Part shown: positions 1 to 4,343 of the stretch, in pieces
Numbering within the stretch: position 1 is the stretch's first letter
Layout: each line of letters begins with the position of its first letter
Assembly (NCBI GenBank): GCA_027336345.1
Contig: DAHWFZ010000025.1
Span: 1 to 8,917 of the forward strand
Origin: Candidatus Wolfebacteria bacterium
Lineage (GTDB): Bacteria; Patescibacteriota; Minisyncoccia; UBA6257; UBA9933
Direction: 5' to 3'
DNA: 8,917 nucleotides
Made by a program: the position numbers and the translations under genes
Notes under the pieces: model-generated
Seen by the model: the letters and a program-made list of their open reading frames with translations, nothing else
Databases searched by the model: none
Told to the model about the DNA's origin: nothing

Positions 1-398
1 CCGGCCACCCCGCGCCACCGCCCCGCCGCCGCAACCGGCACGCCGTACCATCACCGACGTGCCCCAACTCGGCCGGATCGGCGTCGCGCATGCTCCAGTC
101 GGCGGTATGCAGGCCGCGTGTCACACAGCGAAAAAATGACGAATAGGGCCAATCGGCCGCGCGCGAACAGCCCATGCTTCGCCGGATTGCAATGCACGTA
201 GTCCACGTGCGCGGCATAGTCCCGGTCTTCGCGGATGCTGTGCTCCCAGCAGCGGCGTTGCCAGATGCCGCGCTCGCCCTTGCGCACCCGGGCCGCCGGG
301 CGCCATTCGGTGCGGGGCATGGCGGTCGCGAACAAGGTTTTCAGCGCGTGCCAGCGGCCGGAATAATCGTCATCGCCCGGCGGCAGCGTCCAGATTTT
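1..398 (-). pseudogene. REP-associated tyrosine transposase (RAYT) fragment, truncated and frameshifted
   Basis: On the minus strand the segment from about 395 down to 160 reads IWTLPPGDDDYSGRW, then RVRKGERGIWQRRCWEH, then DYAAHVDYVHCNPAKHGL. These match the conserved C-terminal half of Y1 transposases of the RAYT (IS200-like, REP-associated) family. The frame breaks in the GC-rich run at about 155-166. One base removed or two added restores DWPYSSFFRCVTRGLHTADW, the expected continuation, which then runs open to the window edge. The N-terminal half, including the HUH histidine pair that normally precedes the IWTLP block, is absent because the sequence turns AT-rich at about 396-410. The fragment therefore cannot encode an active enzyme as it stands. 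The segment is clearly GC-rich while the rest of the window is not, so it is either an assembly chimera or a foreign remnant. No flanking REP palindromes are visible. Family confidence is high; biological placement in this genome is doubtful. Confidence 0.85.
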
Positions 399-587
399 CG
401 ACTTGCTGTCCTTAAATGTTTTATTAATTTAAATTTATGGAAAGTTATTGCCCTATTAATCGACCCGCCGCCTAGATCCCATAAAAGAATTTATGAGACA
501 CGCCTTGTGAGGATAGACCGCTAGCTTTAATAAAACAGTAACTCTGACAACGTGACTGCTAAATTTACTAAATAATGTGCCGTTTTA
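399..587. other. Gene-free AT-rich junction segment
   Basis: No protein-like reading frame continues here; the open plus frame across it is an antisense continuation of the RAYT region. The only structure noted is a weak hairpin CATAAA-AGAA-TTTATG at 480-495. Base composition changes abruptly from GC-rich to AT-rich at about 396-410. Confidence 0.5.
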
Positions 588-770
588 GTCATTCTGAGCA
601 AGGTATTCCGTCATCCTGAGCCCAACGAAGGATCTGAATTTATAGATTCTTCCGAGTACGTCAGAATGACATACCCTGTTTGTCATCCTGAGCCCAACGA
701 AGGATCTGAATTTATAGATTCTTCGGGAATACCTCAGAATGACACACTCTTCCGAGTGCCTCAGGATGAC
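588..770. repeat. Cluster of dispersed palindromic repeats (GTCATCCTGAGC family)
   Basis: Two near-identical hairpin units lie at 610-670 and 682-743. Each has a left arm starting GTCATCCTGAGCCCAACG and a right arm ending in CAGAATGAC that is its imperfect reverse complement, around a centre GAATTTATAG. A half unit precedes them (588-609, GTCATTCTGAGC) and another follows (about 746-770, ending CTCAGGATGAC). Units of the same family recur at 1341-1553, 2118-2192, 3968-4301 and 8099-8160. The short minus-strand reading frame across this cluster is only translated repeat. Confidence 0.9.
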
Positions 771-1000
771 ACGCAACACAAATTTTATAGATTTAGCTTA
801 AAATAAAAAATCCTTGCTCAGAGCAAGGTATTCGGCATAACACTTAACAAAATAAACACCTAACCATCGGCAATATAGCGCCAAAGGTTAAATAATGTAA
901 GAAGTTAACTGTTAGCTTGGCCTCACTCCAAACTAAAATTTAATATTTTTTAATTCTAACTCCTCAGAATATTTTGTCAAATATTCATACTTTTTGGAGT
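771..1000. other. Gene-free AT-rich stretch
   Basis: No credible gene is seen. It contains a compact hairpin at 812-828 (CCTTGCTC-A-GAGCAAGG). The 13-mer GAGCAAGGTATTC occurs at both 596-608 and 821-833, bracketing the repeat cluster as a direct repeat. Confidence 0.5.
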
Positions 1001-1120
1001 TCACCCCGTTAGAAATGCAGCACAAATACTTACCTTTAAACATTTCTAAAGGCGATAGCCGACTATCGTCTTTAATTACTTTAAAGCACAATCTCTGCAA
1101 CATTTCTAACGGGGTTCACT
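1001..1120. repeat. Nested inverted-repeat element with ACCCCGTTAGAAATG arms
   Basis: The outer arms ACCCCGTTAGAAATG (1003-1017) and CATTTCTAACGGGGT (1101-1115) are perfect 15-bp reverse complements. Inside, CTTTAAA (1034-1040) pairs with TTTAAAG (1080-1086). Inside that, AAAGGCGATAG (1048-1058) pairs with CTATCGTCTTT (1063-1073) around a CCGA tetraloop, using one G-U pair. The three-level nesting could fold as RNA or as a cruciform. It may be a small mobile or structured-RNA element. I recall similar CCCCGTTAGAAA inverted repeats in Patescibacteria intergenic DNA but cannot verify this here. Confidence 0.75.
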
Positions 1121-1293
1121 AGATATAACGACGAAATAAAGCGCTTGTTTCACCCCGTAGTAGATTTTGGCTATGCTTTAAGGTAATTATGGCTTATTTA
1201 CTGGGGTTTTATGCGCCCTCTTTTAAAAAAGAGGCCTGCCTGCCGGTAGGCAGGGGTTGGGGTGGTTATGTATTCATAGCTTGCCGAATGGTT
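1121..1293. repeat. Gene-free stretch with degenerate CACCCCGTAGTAG inverted repeat and a short hairpin
   Basis: CACCCCGTAGTAG near 1151 and TTTACTGGGGT near 1197-1207 form a weak inverted repeat that resembles the outer arms of the preceding element. A perfect 8-bp hairpin, CCTCTTTT-AA-AAAAGAGG, sits at 1217-1234. It is followed by GGTTGGGGTGGTTATG (1255-1270), but a 20-bp palindrome separates the two halves. Confidence 0.5.
1235..1254. repeat. 20-bp palindrome CCTGCCTGCCGGTAGGCAGG, copy 1
   Basis: This is a nearly perfect palindrome with one mismatch, lying between GAGG (the end of a hairpin) and GGTTGGGG. The other copies are at 1301-1320 and 3927-3946. It appears to be inserted inside another repeat motif. 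Confidence 0.85.
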
Positions 1294-1300
1294 GTCATTG

Positions 1301-1320
1301 CCTGCCTGCCGGCAGGCAGG
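1301..1320. repeat. 20-bp palindrome CCTGCCTGCCGGCAGGCAGG, copy 2
   Basis: This perfect 20-bp palindrome is inserted between GTCATTG (1294-1300) and CGAGGTACTC (1321-1330). Joining the flanks recreates GTCATTGCGAGGTACTC, the intact form of which lies at 1460-1476. Confidence 0.9.
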
Positions 1321-1340
1321 CGAGGTACTCGAAAAAGCGC

Positions 1341-1367
1341 GTCATTCTGAGGTACTCCGAAGAATCT
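1341..1367. repeat. Half unit of dispersed repeat (GTCATTCTGAGG type)
   Basis: It reads GTCATTCTGAGGTACTCC and ends in GAAGAATCT, one arm of the same hairpin family seen at 610-743. Confidence 0.85.
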
Positions 1368-1390
1368 CGCTTATAACATTATCAAAATTC

Positions 1391-1449
1391 AGATCCTTGA
1401 CGCTACGCGGAGGAAGCCAGCTTCCAACAAACGTTGGGCTCAGGATGAC
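1391..1449. repeat. Dispersed repeat arm interrupted by a 33-bp insert
   Basis: AGATCCTT (1391-1398) and CGTTGGGCTCAGGATGAC (1432-1449) together equal the intact arm found at 1528-1553. Between them lies a 33-bp segment (1399-1431) that begins GACGCTACGCGG and ends CAACAAA, with an internal GGAAGCCAGCTTCC near-palindrome. The same insert occurs at 4082-4114. Confidence 0.85.
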
Positions 1450-1459
1450 GCGTAAAGTA

Positions 1460-1488
1460 CGTCATTGCGAGGTACTCCGCGGCAATCC
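1460..1488. repeat. Second dispersed repeat class (GTCATTGCGAGG type)
   Basis: It reads GTCATTGCGAGGTACTCC followed by GCGGCAATCC. The reverse complement of the same class lies at 4271-4301. Confidence 0.85.
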
Positions 1489-1496
1489 TACTTCCC

Positions 1497-1553
1497 GTCA
1501 TTCTGACGTACTCGGAAGAATCTAAGGAGATCCTTCGTTGGGCTCAGGATGAC
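1497..1553. repeat. Complete dispersed hairpin repeat unit, inverted orientation
   Basis: The left arm GTCATTCTGACGTACTCG is joined through AAGG to AGATCCTTCGTTGGGC and ends CAGGATGAC. It is the opposite orientation of the 610-670 unit. Confidence 0.85.
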
Positions 1554-1584
1554 ATGCAAAGTACGTCAGGGGGATGAAATAAAA

Positions 1585-1600
1585 AAATTAGCGCTAATTT
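1585..1600 (-). terminator. Possible intrinsic terminator overlapping the stop codon of the winged-helix gene
   Basis: AAATTA-GCGC-TAATTT can form a 6-bp hairpin, followed on the minus strand by a run of seven T (1587-1581). The TAG stop (1596-1594) lies inside it. The stem is weak and AT-rich, so this call is tentative. Confidence 0.4.
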
Positions 1601-2604
1601 TTAAATACGTAATAGCTTCCGGGGCCGGTTGTTCCCATCTTTTCTATAAGTTTGGCATCAGTCAATCTCTGAAGATAAAACCTGACTGTTCTTTCACTAA
1701 TCTCCGGGAAAAATGAAGAAATTTCCTTGGTTGAAGTTTTGCCGATTTCTTTGATCTTTCTATAAATAAGGTTTTGCCAAGAGTCCTGAATTGAATCTTC
1801 TTCGTGTTCGGCAATACGGATTGATGATGATTCGGCAGGCTTTATAATTGATTCGGAAAAGCTTCTCGCGAGTATCCTTGGGGCCGGACTTTGGTTTTGG
1901 TTTTGTGTTGAACTCATTGAGAATTTGGCTTGTGGCGAGCTTTGCCGAACTGCAATAGCATTATTCGGCAAAATATTTGCCGATTTATTCATCTTCTGCC
2001 TAACTCCATTCGCCATTTCTGCCAAACTGTTTATACCGCTTATTGCCTTGTTTATTTGATTATTACCGATGCTTGCCGAATTATTTACGGATTGTTTTTC
2101 TTCTTTTGTGGATAGCTGAGATCCTGATACCGGGATCCCGGAGCGTACCTCAGGATGACGGATCATGTCATTCTGAGCAGAGCGAAGAATCTGTTCCTCT
2201 CCCTGCTTTTTGACATCTCCTCTGCTTACAAATATGTCCTCTATAATGACATCTTCATTTGCCTGCTTCGCCAGCTCTTCTTCAAATTGATTAACGGCAT
2301 TCCTGATAGCCTCGGAAAGATTGTTAAGTTCGCGGTAAAGAACTCTGGCATTAACAATTTTTATTTCTCCGATTGCCTCGGCCAGTTTTATTATCGCGTT
2401 TAATTTTTCAACCTCGGAAAGATTTTTCAAATTCTCCAAAGTATGCTTTTGGGGTTTAAAGTTCCCGTGTACGGAAACCAAAGCAATGGCATTATTTTCC
2501 AATTCCTTTTTAAGAGGTTCCCGCTTAACCAAAGAAGCGCACCTGAAAACCGCCCATGCGATTTCAAAAGATCTGTTTTTTATGAATTCGTGGTTCTGTG
2601 ACAT
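1594..2604 (-). CDS. Winged-helix DNA-binding protein with disordered linker (hypothetical regulator)
   Basis: The product is 336 aa. Residues 1-115 are mostly helical (FEIAWAVFRCASLVKREPLK, then LNAIIKLAEAIGEIK) and I do not recognise this domain beyond recalling similar proteins in Patescibacteria. Residues about 138-163 (ILRSAQNDMIRHPEVRSG) are the translation of a dispersed DNA repeat. Residues 164-270 are rich in S, N and Q and probably disordered. Residues 274-336 look like a winged helix: IYRKIKEIGKTSTKEISSFF, then ISERTVRFYLQRLTDAKLIE as recognition helix, then a GTTGPGSYYVF wing. This suggests DNA binding, perhaps regulatory, but no target is visible. The ATG at 2604 is preferred because a TTGACA / TAGAAT promoter ends 7 nt upstream. 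No Shine-Dalgarno site is present, which suggests a leaderless mRNA. The stop is TAG. It is divergent from the tRNA-Leu gene. Confidence 0.8.
   Translation of the reverse strand: MSQNHEFIKNRSFEIAWAVFRCASLVKREPLKKELENNAIALVSVHGNFKPQKHTLENLKNLSEVEKLNAIIKLAEAIGEIKIVNARVLYRELNNLSEAIRNAVNQFEEELAKQANEDVIIEDIFVSRGDVKKQGEEQILRSAQNDMIRHPEVRSGIPVSGSQLSTKEEKQSVNNSASIGNNQINKAISGINSLAEMANGVRQKMNKSANILPNNAIAVRQSSPQAKFSMSSTQNQNQSPAPRILARSFSESIIKPAESSSIRIAEHEEDSIQDSWQNLIYRKIKEIGKTSTKEISSFFPEISERTVRFYLQRLTDAKLIEKMGTTGPGSYYVFKN
2118..2192. repeat. Dispersed repeat unit inserted in frame inside a coding sequence
   Basis: Arms AGATCCTG...CCTCAGGATGAC (2119-2159) and GTCATTCTGAGCAGAGCG...AAGAATCT (2167-2192) belong to the intergenic repeat family. 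They are arranged head to head around GGATCAT, with an extra CCGGGATCCCGG palindrome inside the first arm. The recognisable segment is about 75 bp, a multiple of three, and the host gene stays open. The exact boundaries are uncertain. Confidence 0.8.
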
Positions 2605-2611
2605 TAGGCAT

Positions 2612-2641
2612 ATTCTATAAAGTAATTCGGCAAGGTGTCAA
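2612..2641 (-). promoter_or_regulatory. Promoter of the winged-helix gene, probably leaderless
   Basis: Read on the minus strand, TTGACA (2641-2636) is followed after 18 nt by TAGAAT (2617-2612), or after 16 nt by the overlapping TATAGA. The ATG starts 7 nt after TAGAAT, so the predicted transcript would begin at or next to the start codon. Confidence 0.6.
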
Positions 2642-2724
2642 TCCCGCCACATAAGTTTTATGTAGGGGATCAATCCCCCCCCCACATTAAAATATCGCCA
2701 CTTAATTCGGCAGCCTAATTTTCT

Positions 2725-2752
2725 TTGACAAAAAAACTAAAATCTATAAAAT
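2725..2752 (+). promoter_or_regulatory. Promoter of tRNA-Leu
   Basis: TTGACA (2725-2730) and TAAAAT (2747-2752) are separated by 16 nt. The tRNA begins 19 nt after the -10 box, which leaves a short 5' leader for RNase P. Confidence 0.6.
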
Positions 2753-2771
2753 TTAATAATAAATTAAACAT

Positions 2772-2856
2772 GCCCAGGTGATGAAATGGTATACATGTGA
2801 CACTCAAAATGTCATGGCTTTTAACAGCCGTGGGAGTTCGACTCTCCCCCTGGGCA
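2772..2856 (+). tRNA. tRNA-Leu, anticodon CAA
   Basis: The acceptor stem GCCCAGG (2772-2778) pairs with CCTGGGC (2849-2855), with A2856 as discriminator. A short D arm contains ATGGTATA. The anticodon stem TGACA/TGTCA encloses the loop CTCAAAA with anticodon CAA at 2805-2807, reading UUG. A long class II variable arm, GGCT-TTTAAC-AGCC, identifies a leucine tRNA and agrees with the anticodon. The T arm is GGGAG-TTCGACT-CTCCC. The 3' CCA is not encoded (CAC follows), so it must be added after transcription. The gene is 85 nt, is transcribed divergently from the winged-helix gene, and converges with the 72-aa gene at a shared terminator. Confidence 0.97.
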
Positions 2857-2940
2857 CACTTCGACTCGTTATTACATTTACAAATTTTAATAACTCGCTC
2901 AGTGTAAACACATAAAATAGATAGAATAGAATAAAAAAAC

Positions 2941-2964
2941 AAAAGTCCCACTATTGGGACTTTT
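2941..2964. terminator. Bidirectional intrinsic terminator between tRNA-Leu and the 72-aa gene
   Basis: AAAAGTCCCA (2941-2950) pairs with TGGGACTTTT (2955-2964) around the loop CTAT, followed by TTTTTT on the plus strand and a T-rich run on the minus strand. It can end both convergent transcripts. Confidence 0.85.
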
Positions 2965-2981
2965 TTAATATGGGAGCAATT

Positions 2982-3200
2982 TTAGCCGCAAACCTCTGCA
3001 ATGTTATCAATACGAATTGAAACACATTGTCCATTTTCATCAGTGGCATCAATTTCTCCCGCAGTCGGACAACACGCCAAGTATTCTTGGAAATCATCCA
3101 ACAAAAGCTTCAACTCATCAGGTTCAAGGTTGGGAACCGTTACCCTTCTTCCATCCCTTAAAAAAACCAAAATCTCTTTGTGTTCCCGATAGTGGTTCAT
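2982..3200 (-). CDS. Small hypothetical protein (72 aa)
   Basis: The product begins MNHYREHKEILVFLRDGRRV and ends IRIDNIAEVCG. It is soluble and acidic, likely a small alpha/beta fold: a strand (ILVFLRDGRRVTVP), a helix (DELKLLLDDFQEYLACC) and a C-terminal strand (CVSIRID). Cysteines occur at CC in the middle, in GQC, and next to the C-terminus. I do not recognise a family. The ATG at 3200 is chosen over a GTG three codons upstream because GAGGTGAG (3213-3206) gives a Shine-Dalgarno site 5-6 nt before it. This is the only gene in the window with an obvious ribosome binding site. Terminators on both sides suggest it is transcribed alone. The stop is TAA. It is probably real; its function is unknown. 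Confidence 0.75.
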   Translation of the reverse strand: MNHYREHKEILVFLRDGRRVTVPNLEPDELKLLLDDFQEYLACCPTAGEIDATDENGQCVSIRIDNIAEVCG

Positions 3201-3205
3201 TGCCC

Positions 3206-3213
3206 TCACCTCT
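3206..3213 (-). promoter_or_regulatory. Shine-Dalgarno site of the 72-aa gene
   Basis: On the minus strand GAGGTGAG lies just upstream of ATG 3200, and it decides between the ATG and the GTG at 3209 that overlaps it. No comparable site is seen before the other genes. Confidence 0.75.
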
Positions 3214-3243
3214 TTCCTTATTTTTTATTTTAAAGTGCGAAAA

Positions 3244-3271
3244 AAGGCAGTCCGCCAAAACAGACTGCCTT
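3244..3271 (-). terminator. Intrinsic terminator of hsp20
   Basis: AAGGCAGTC (3244-3252) and GACTGCCTT (3263-3271) form a 9-bp stem. On the minus strand the stem runs into TTTTTT (3245-3240). It starts 3 nt after the hsp20 stop codon and lies upstream of the next gene, separating the two transcription units. Confidence 0.85.
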
Positions 3272-3274
3272 TGT

Positions 3275-3775
3275 TTATTCAAATTTAATTTTCATTTTCT
3301 TGGCCTTTGCTTTGTTCAGTTTCGGCAGCACAATCTTCAGCACTCCGTTCTTGAAAGCGGCGGTCGCGTGATCCGGATTGATTTCCTGCGGCAATATTAT
3401 TGCCCTGGAAAATCTTCCCCAATAGCATTCCTGGTATAAAAAGTCTTTTCTCTCAATCTTTTCCTTCTTTTCCCTCTTTCCTTTGATAGTCACCGACTCG
3501 GGAGTTATATCAATGTCCAAGTCATCCACGGCCACGCCGGCAATAGGCGCCATAACCACAATGTCATTTTCAGTCTGGAAAACATCTATTGCCAAAGAAC
3601 CTTCGCCCTCGTCAAATTCCGTTTCCATTTCAGCGCTTTCGTCCTCATTTTCCGCTTTTTCAGGCTTTTCAATATGTATTCTTTCCGCTTTTACCAATTG
3701 AGGTTCAAATTCCTGCGATTCTTCATCGGCAGTTCCGGCTAATTTTTCAAAAAATTTTCTTGTATCGTCATTCAT
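3275..3775 (-). CDS. Hsp20 / alpha-crystallin family small heat-shock protein
   Basis: The product is 166 aa, an ATP-independent holdase chaperone of the cytoplasm that binds unfolding proteins. The alpha-crystallin domain spans about residues 58-152 (GSLAIDVFQTENDIVVMAPI at its start). It includes the family pattern YWGRFSRAIILPQEI and the A-x-x-x-x-G-V-L motif in AAFKNGVLKIVLPK (140-152). Residues 17-60 form an unusually acidic, probably disordered N-terminal region, and the C-terminal tail is lysine-rich (KAKAKKMKIK) without a clear I-x-I motif. The ATG at 3775 is chosen; an in-frame TTG at 3796 lies inside the upstream repeat cassette and adds no conserved sequence. There is no Shine-Dalgarno site. 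The 75-bp cassette 3785-3859 ends 9 nt upstream and may carry the promoter or operator. No CIRCE-type heat-shock operator is seen. Transcription ends at the 3244-3271 hairpin. Confidence 0.96.
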   Translation of the reverse strand: MNDDTRKFFEKLAGTADEESQEFEPQLVKAERIHIEKPEKAENEDESAEMETEFDEGEGSLAIDVFQTENDIVVMAPIAGVAVDDLDIDITPESVTIKGKREKKEKIERKDFLYQECYWGRFSRAIILPQEINPDHATAAFKNGVLKIVLPKLNKAKAKKMKIKFE

Positions 3776-3784
3776 AATTAAGCA

Positions 3785-3859
3785 GTATCGATACAAATAT
3801 ACTAATTAAAACGAATCTTATTCGTATAATTCGCATTATTTGTATATTGGCATCGCTAC
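3785..3859 (-). repeat. Intergenic palindromic cassette, copy A (75 bp, short form)
   Basis: It starts with the 10-bp palindrome GTATCGATAC, continues AAATATACTAATT, and ends ATTCGCATTATTTGTATATT then GGCATCGCTAC. It aligns with copies B (6406-6498) and C (7069-7161) but is 18 bp shorter in the left half, equal to two 9-bp units. It lies 9 nt before the hsp20 start. Beyond its far end, ACTTTTCTATT resembles the ACTTTTATT of copies B and C, where TTA is the stop codon of the neighbouring gene. Here no gene remains on that side. Confidence 0.9.
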
Positions 3860-3926
3860 TTTTCTATTTTACCACTATTTACCCTTTTTTCAAATACAAA
3901 TAAAGCAATCTATGCTCCCGTCATTG

Positions 3927-3946
3927 CCTGCCTGCCGGCAGGCAGG
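3927..3946. repeat. 20-bp palindrome CCTGCCTGCCGGCAGGCAGG, copy 3
   Basis: This perfect palindrome lies after GTCATTG (3920-3926), the same flank as copy 2, and before CACGAAGCAAT. Without it the flanks would read GTCATTGCACGAAGCAAT, a class 2 repeat arm. Confidence 0.9.
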
Positions 3947-4005
3947 CACGAAGCAATTTATAAGCCCAGATCCTTCGGATTACCTCAGAATGACATACCC
4001 CGTTT

Positions 4006-4066
4006 GTCATCCTGAGCCCAACGAAGGATCTGGGTTTATAGATTCTTCCGAGTACGTCAGAATGAC
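4006..4066. repeat. Complete dispersed hairpin repeat unit
   Basis: It is almost identical to the 610-670 unit: GTCATCCTGAGCCCAACG at the left, centre GGGTTTATAG, and ACGTCAGAATGAC at the right. The differences visible by eye are confined to the centre. Confidence 0.9.
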
Positions 4067-4073
4067 ACCGACG

Positions 4074-4131
4074 AGATTCTTGACGCTATGCGGAGGAAGC
4101 CGGCTTCCAGCAAACGGATTATCTCGGAATG
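4074..4131. repeat. Dispersed repeat arm interrupted by the 33-bp insert, copy 2
   Basis: AGATTCTT (4074-4081) and CGGATTATCTCGGAATG (4115-4131) are split by a 33-bp segment (4082-4114) that begins GACGCTATGCGG and contains the perfect palindrome GGAAGCCGGCTTCC. It differs from the 1399-1431 copy at three positions and sits at the same point of the host repeat. An uninterrupted relative lies at 4206-4232. Confidence 0.85.
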
Positions 4132-4167
4132 CCTGAACTATTGCATATCATCCTGAGTAAAACGTTT

Positions 4168-4301
4168 GTCATCCTGAGCCCAACGAAGGATCTCATACAC
4201 TACACAGATTCTTCGGATTACCTCATAATAACATACCCCGGTTGTCATCCTGAGCTCGCAATGACGAGAAGCGGGATTGCCGCGGAGTACCTCGCAATGA
4301 C
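4168..4301. repeat. Two further dispersed repeat units, one chimeric
   Basis: Unit 4168-4232 has intact left arm GTCATCCTGAGCCCAACG and a decayed right end (CTCATAATAAC). Unit 4244-4301 starts as GTCATCCTGAG (class 1) and continues as class 2 in inverted orientation, ending GCGGAGTACCTCGCAATGAC. Confidence 0.8.
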
Positions 4302-4343
4302 GGAAAATGAAATTACTGCGCTCGCGATGGCAAGGCAAAAATA

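Larger units (their letters stand above)
3860..4343. other. Gene-free field of dispersed and nested repeats
   Basis: No credible gene is seen; the plus-strand reading frames here are translated repeats, giving peptides such as LPACRQAG. Units recognised are 3920-3957 (class 2, interrupted), 3968-3994 (half unit), 4006-4066 (full hairpin), 4074-4131 (arm with 33-bp insert), 4147-4163 (fragment), 4168-4232 (full unit with a decayed end) and 4244-4301 (class 1 / class 2 chimera). Confidence 0.8.

Noticed and set aside
174..524. Plus-strand 116-codon frame
   Set aside because: It is antisense to the RAYT fragment, a typical GC-rich shadow frame that crosses the composition junction.
588..770. 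Possible CRISPR array
   Set aside because: Units are palindromic, few, unevenly spaced and found across the window, with no unique spacers and no cas genes.
1292..1525. Plus-strand frame with LPACRQAG peptide
   Set aside because: It is translated palindrome and dispersed repeats, with no protein-like sequence of its own. The same applies to the frames at 3840-4136, 4129-4407 and 585-779.
2661..2690. Run of nine C with GGGGAT-CA-ATCCCC hairpin
   Set aside because: A low-complexity run with a very short loop and no T-tract or gene end that would make it a terminator.
2715..2951. Minus-strand frame of 78 codons containing ESRTPT
   Set aside because: It runs antisense through tRNA-Leu; the ESRTPT peptide is the usual artefact of translating a tRNA backwards.
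3201..3209. GTG start for the small protein three codons upstream
   Set aside because: The GTG overlaps the Shine-Dalgarno site that serves the ATG at 3200.
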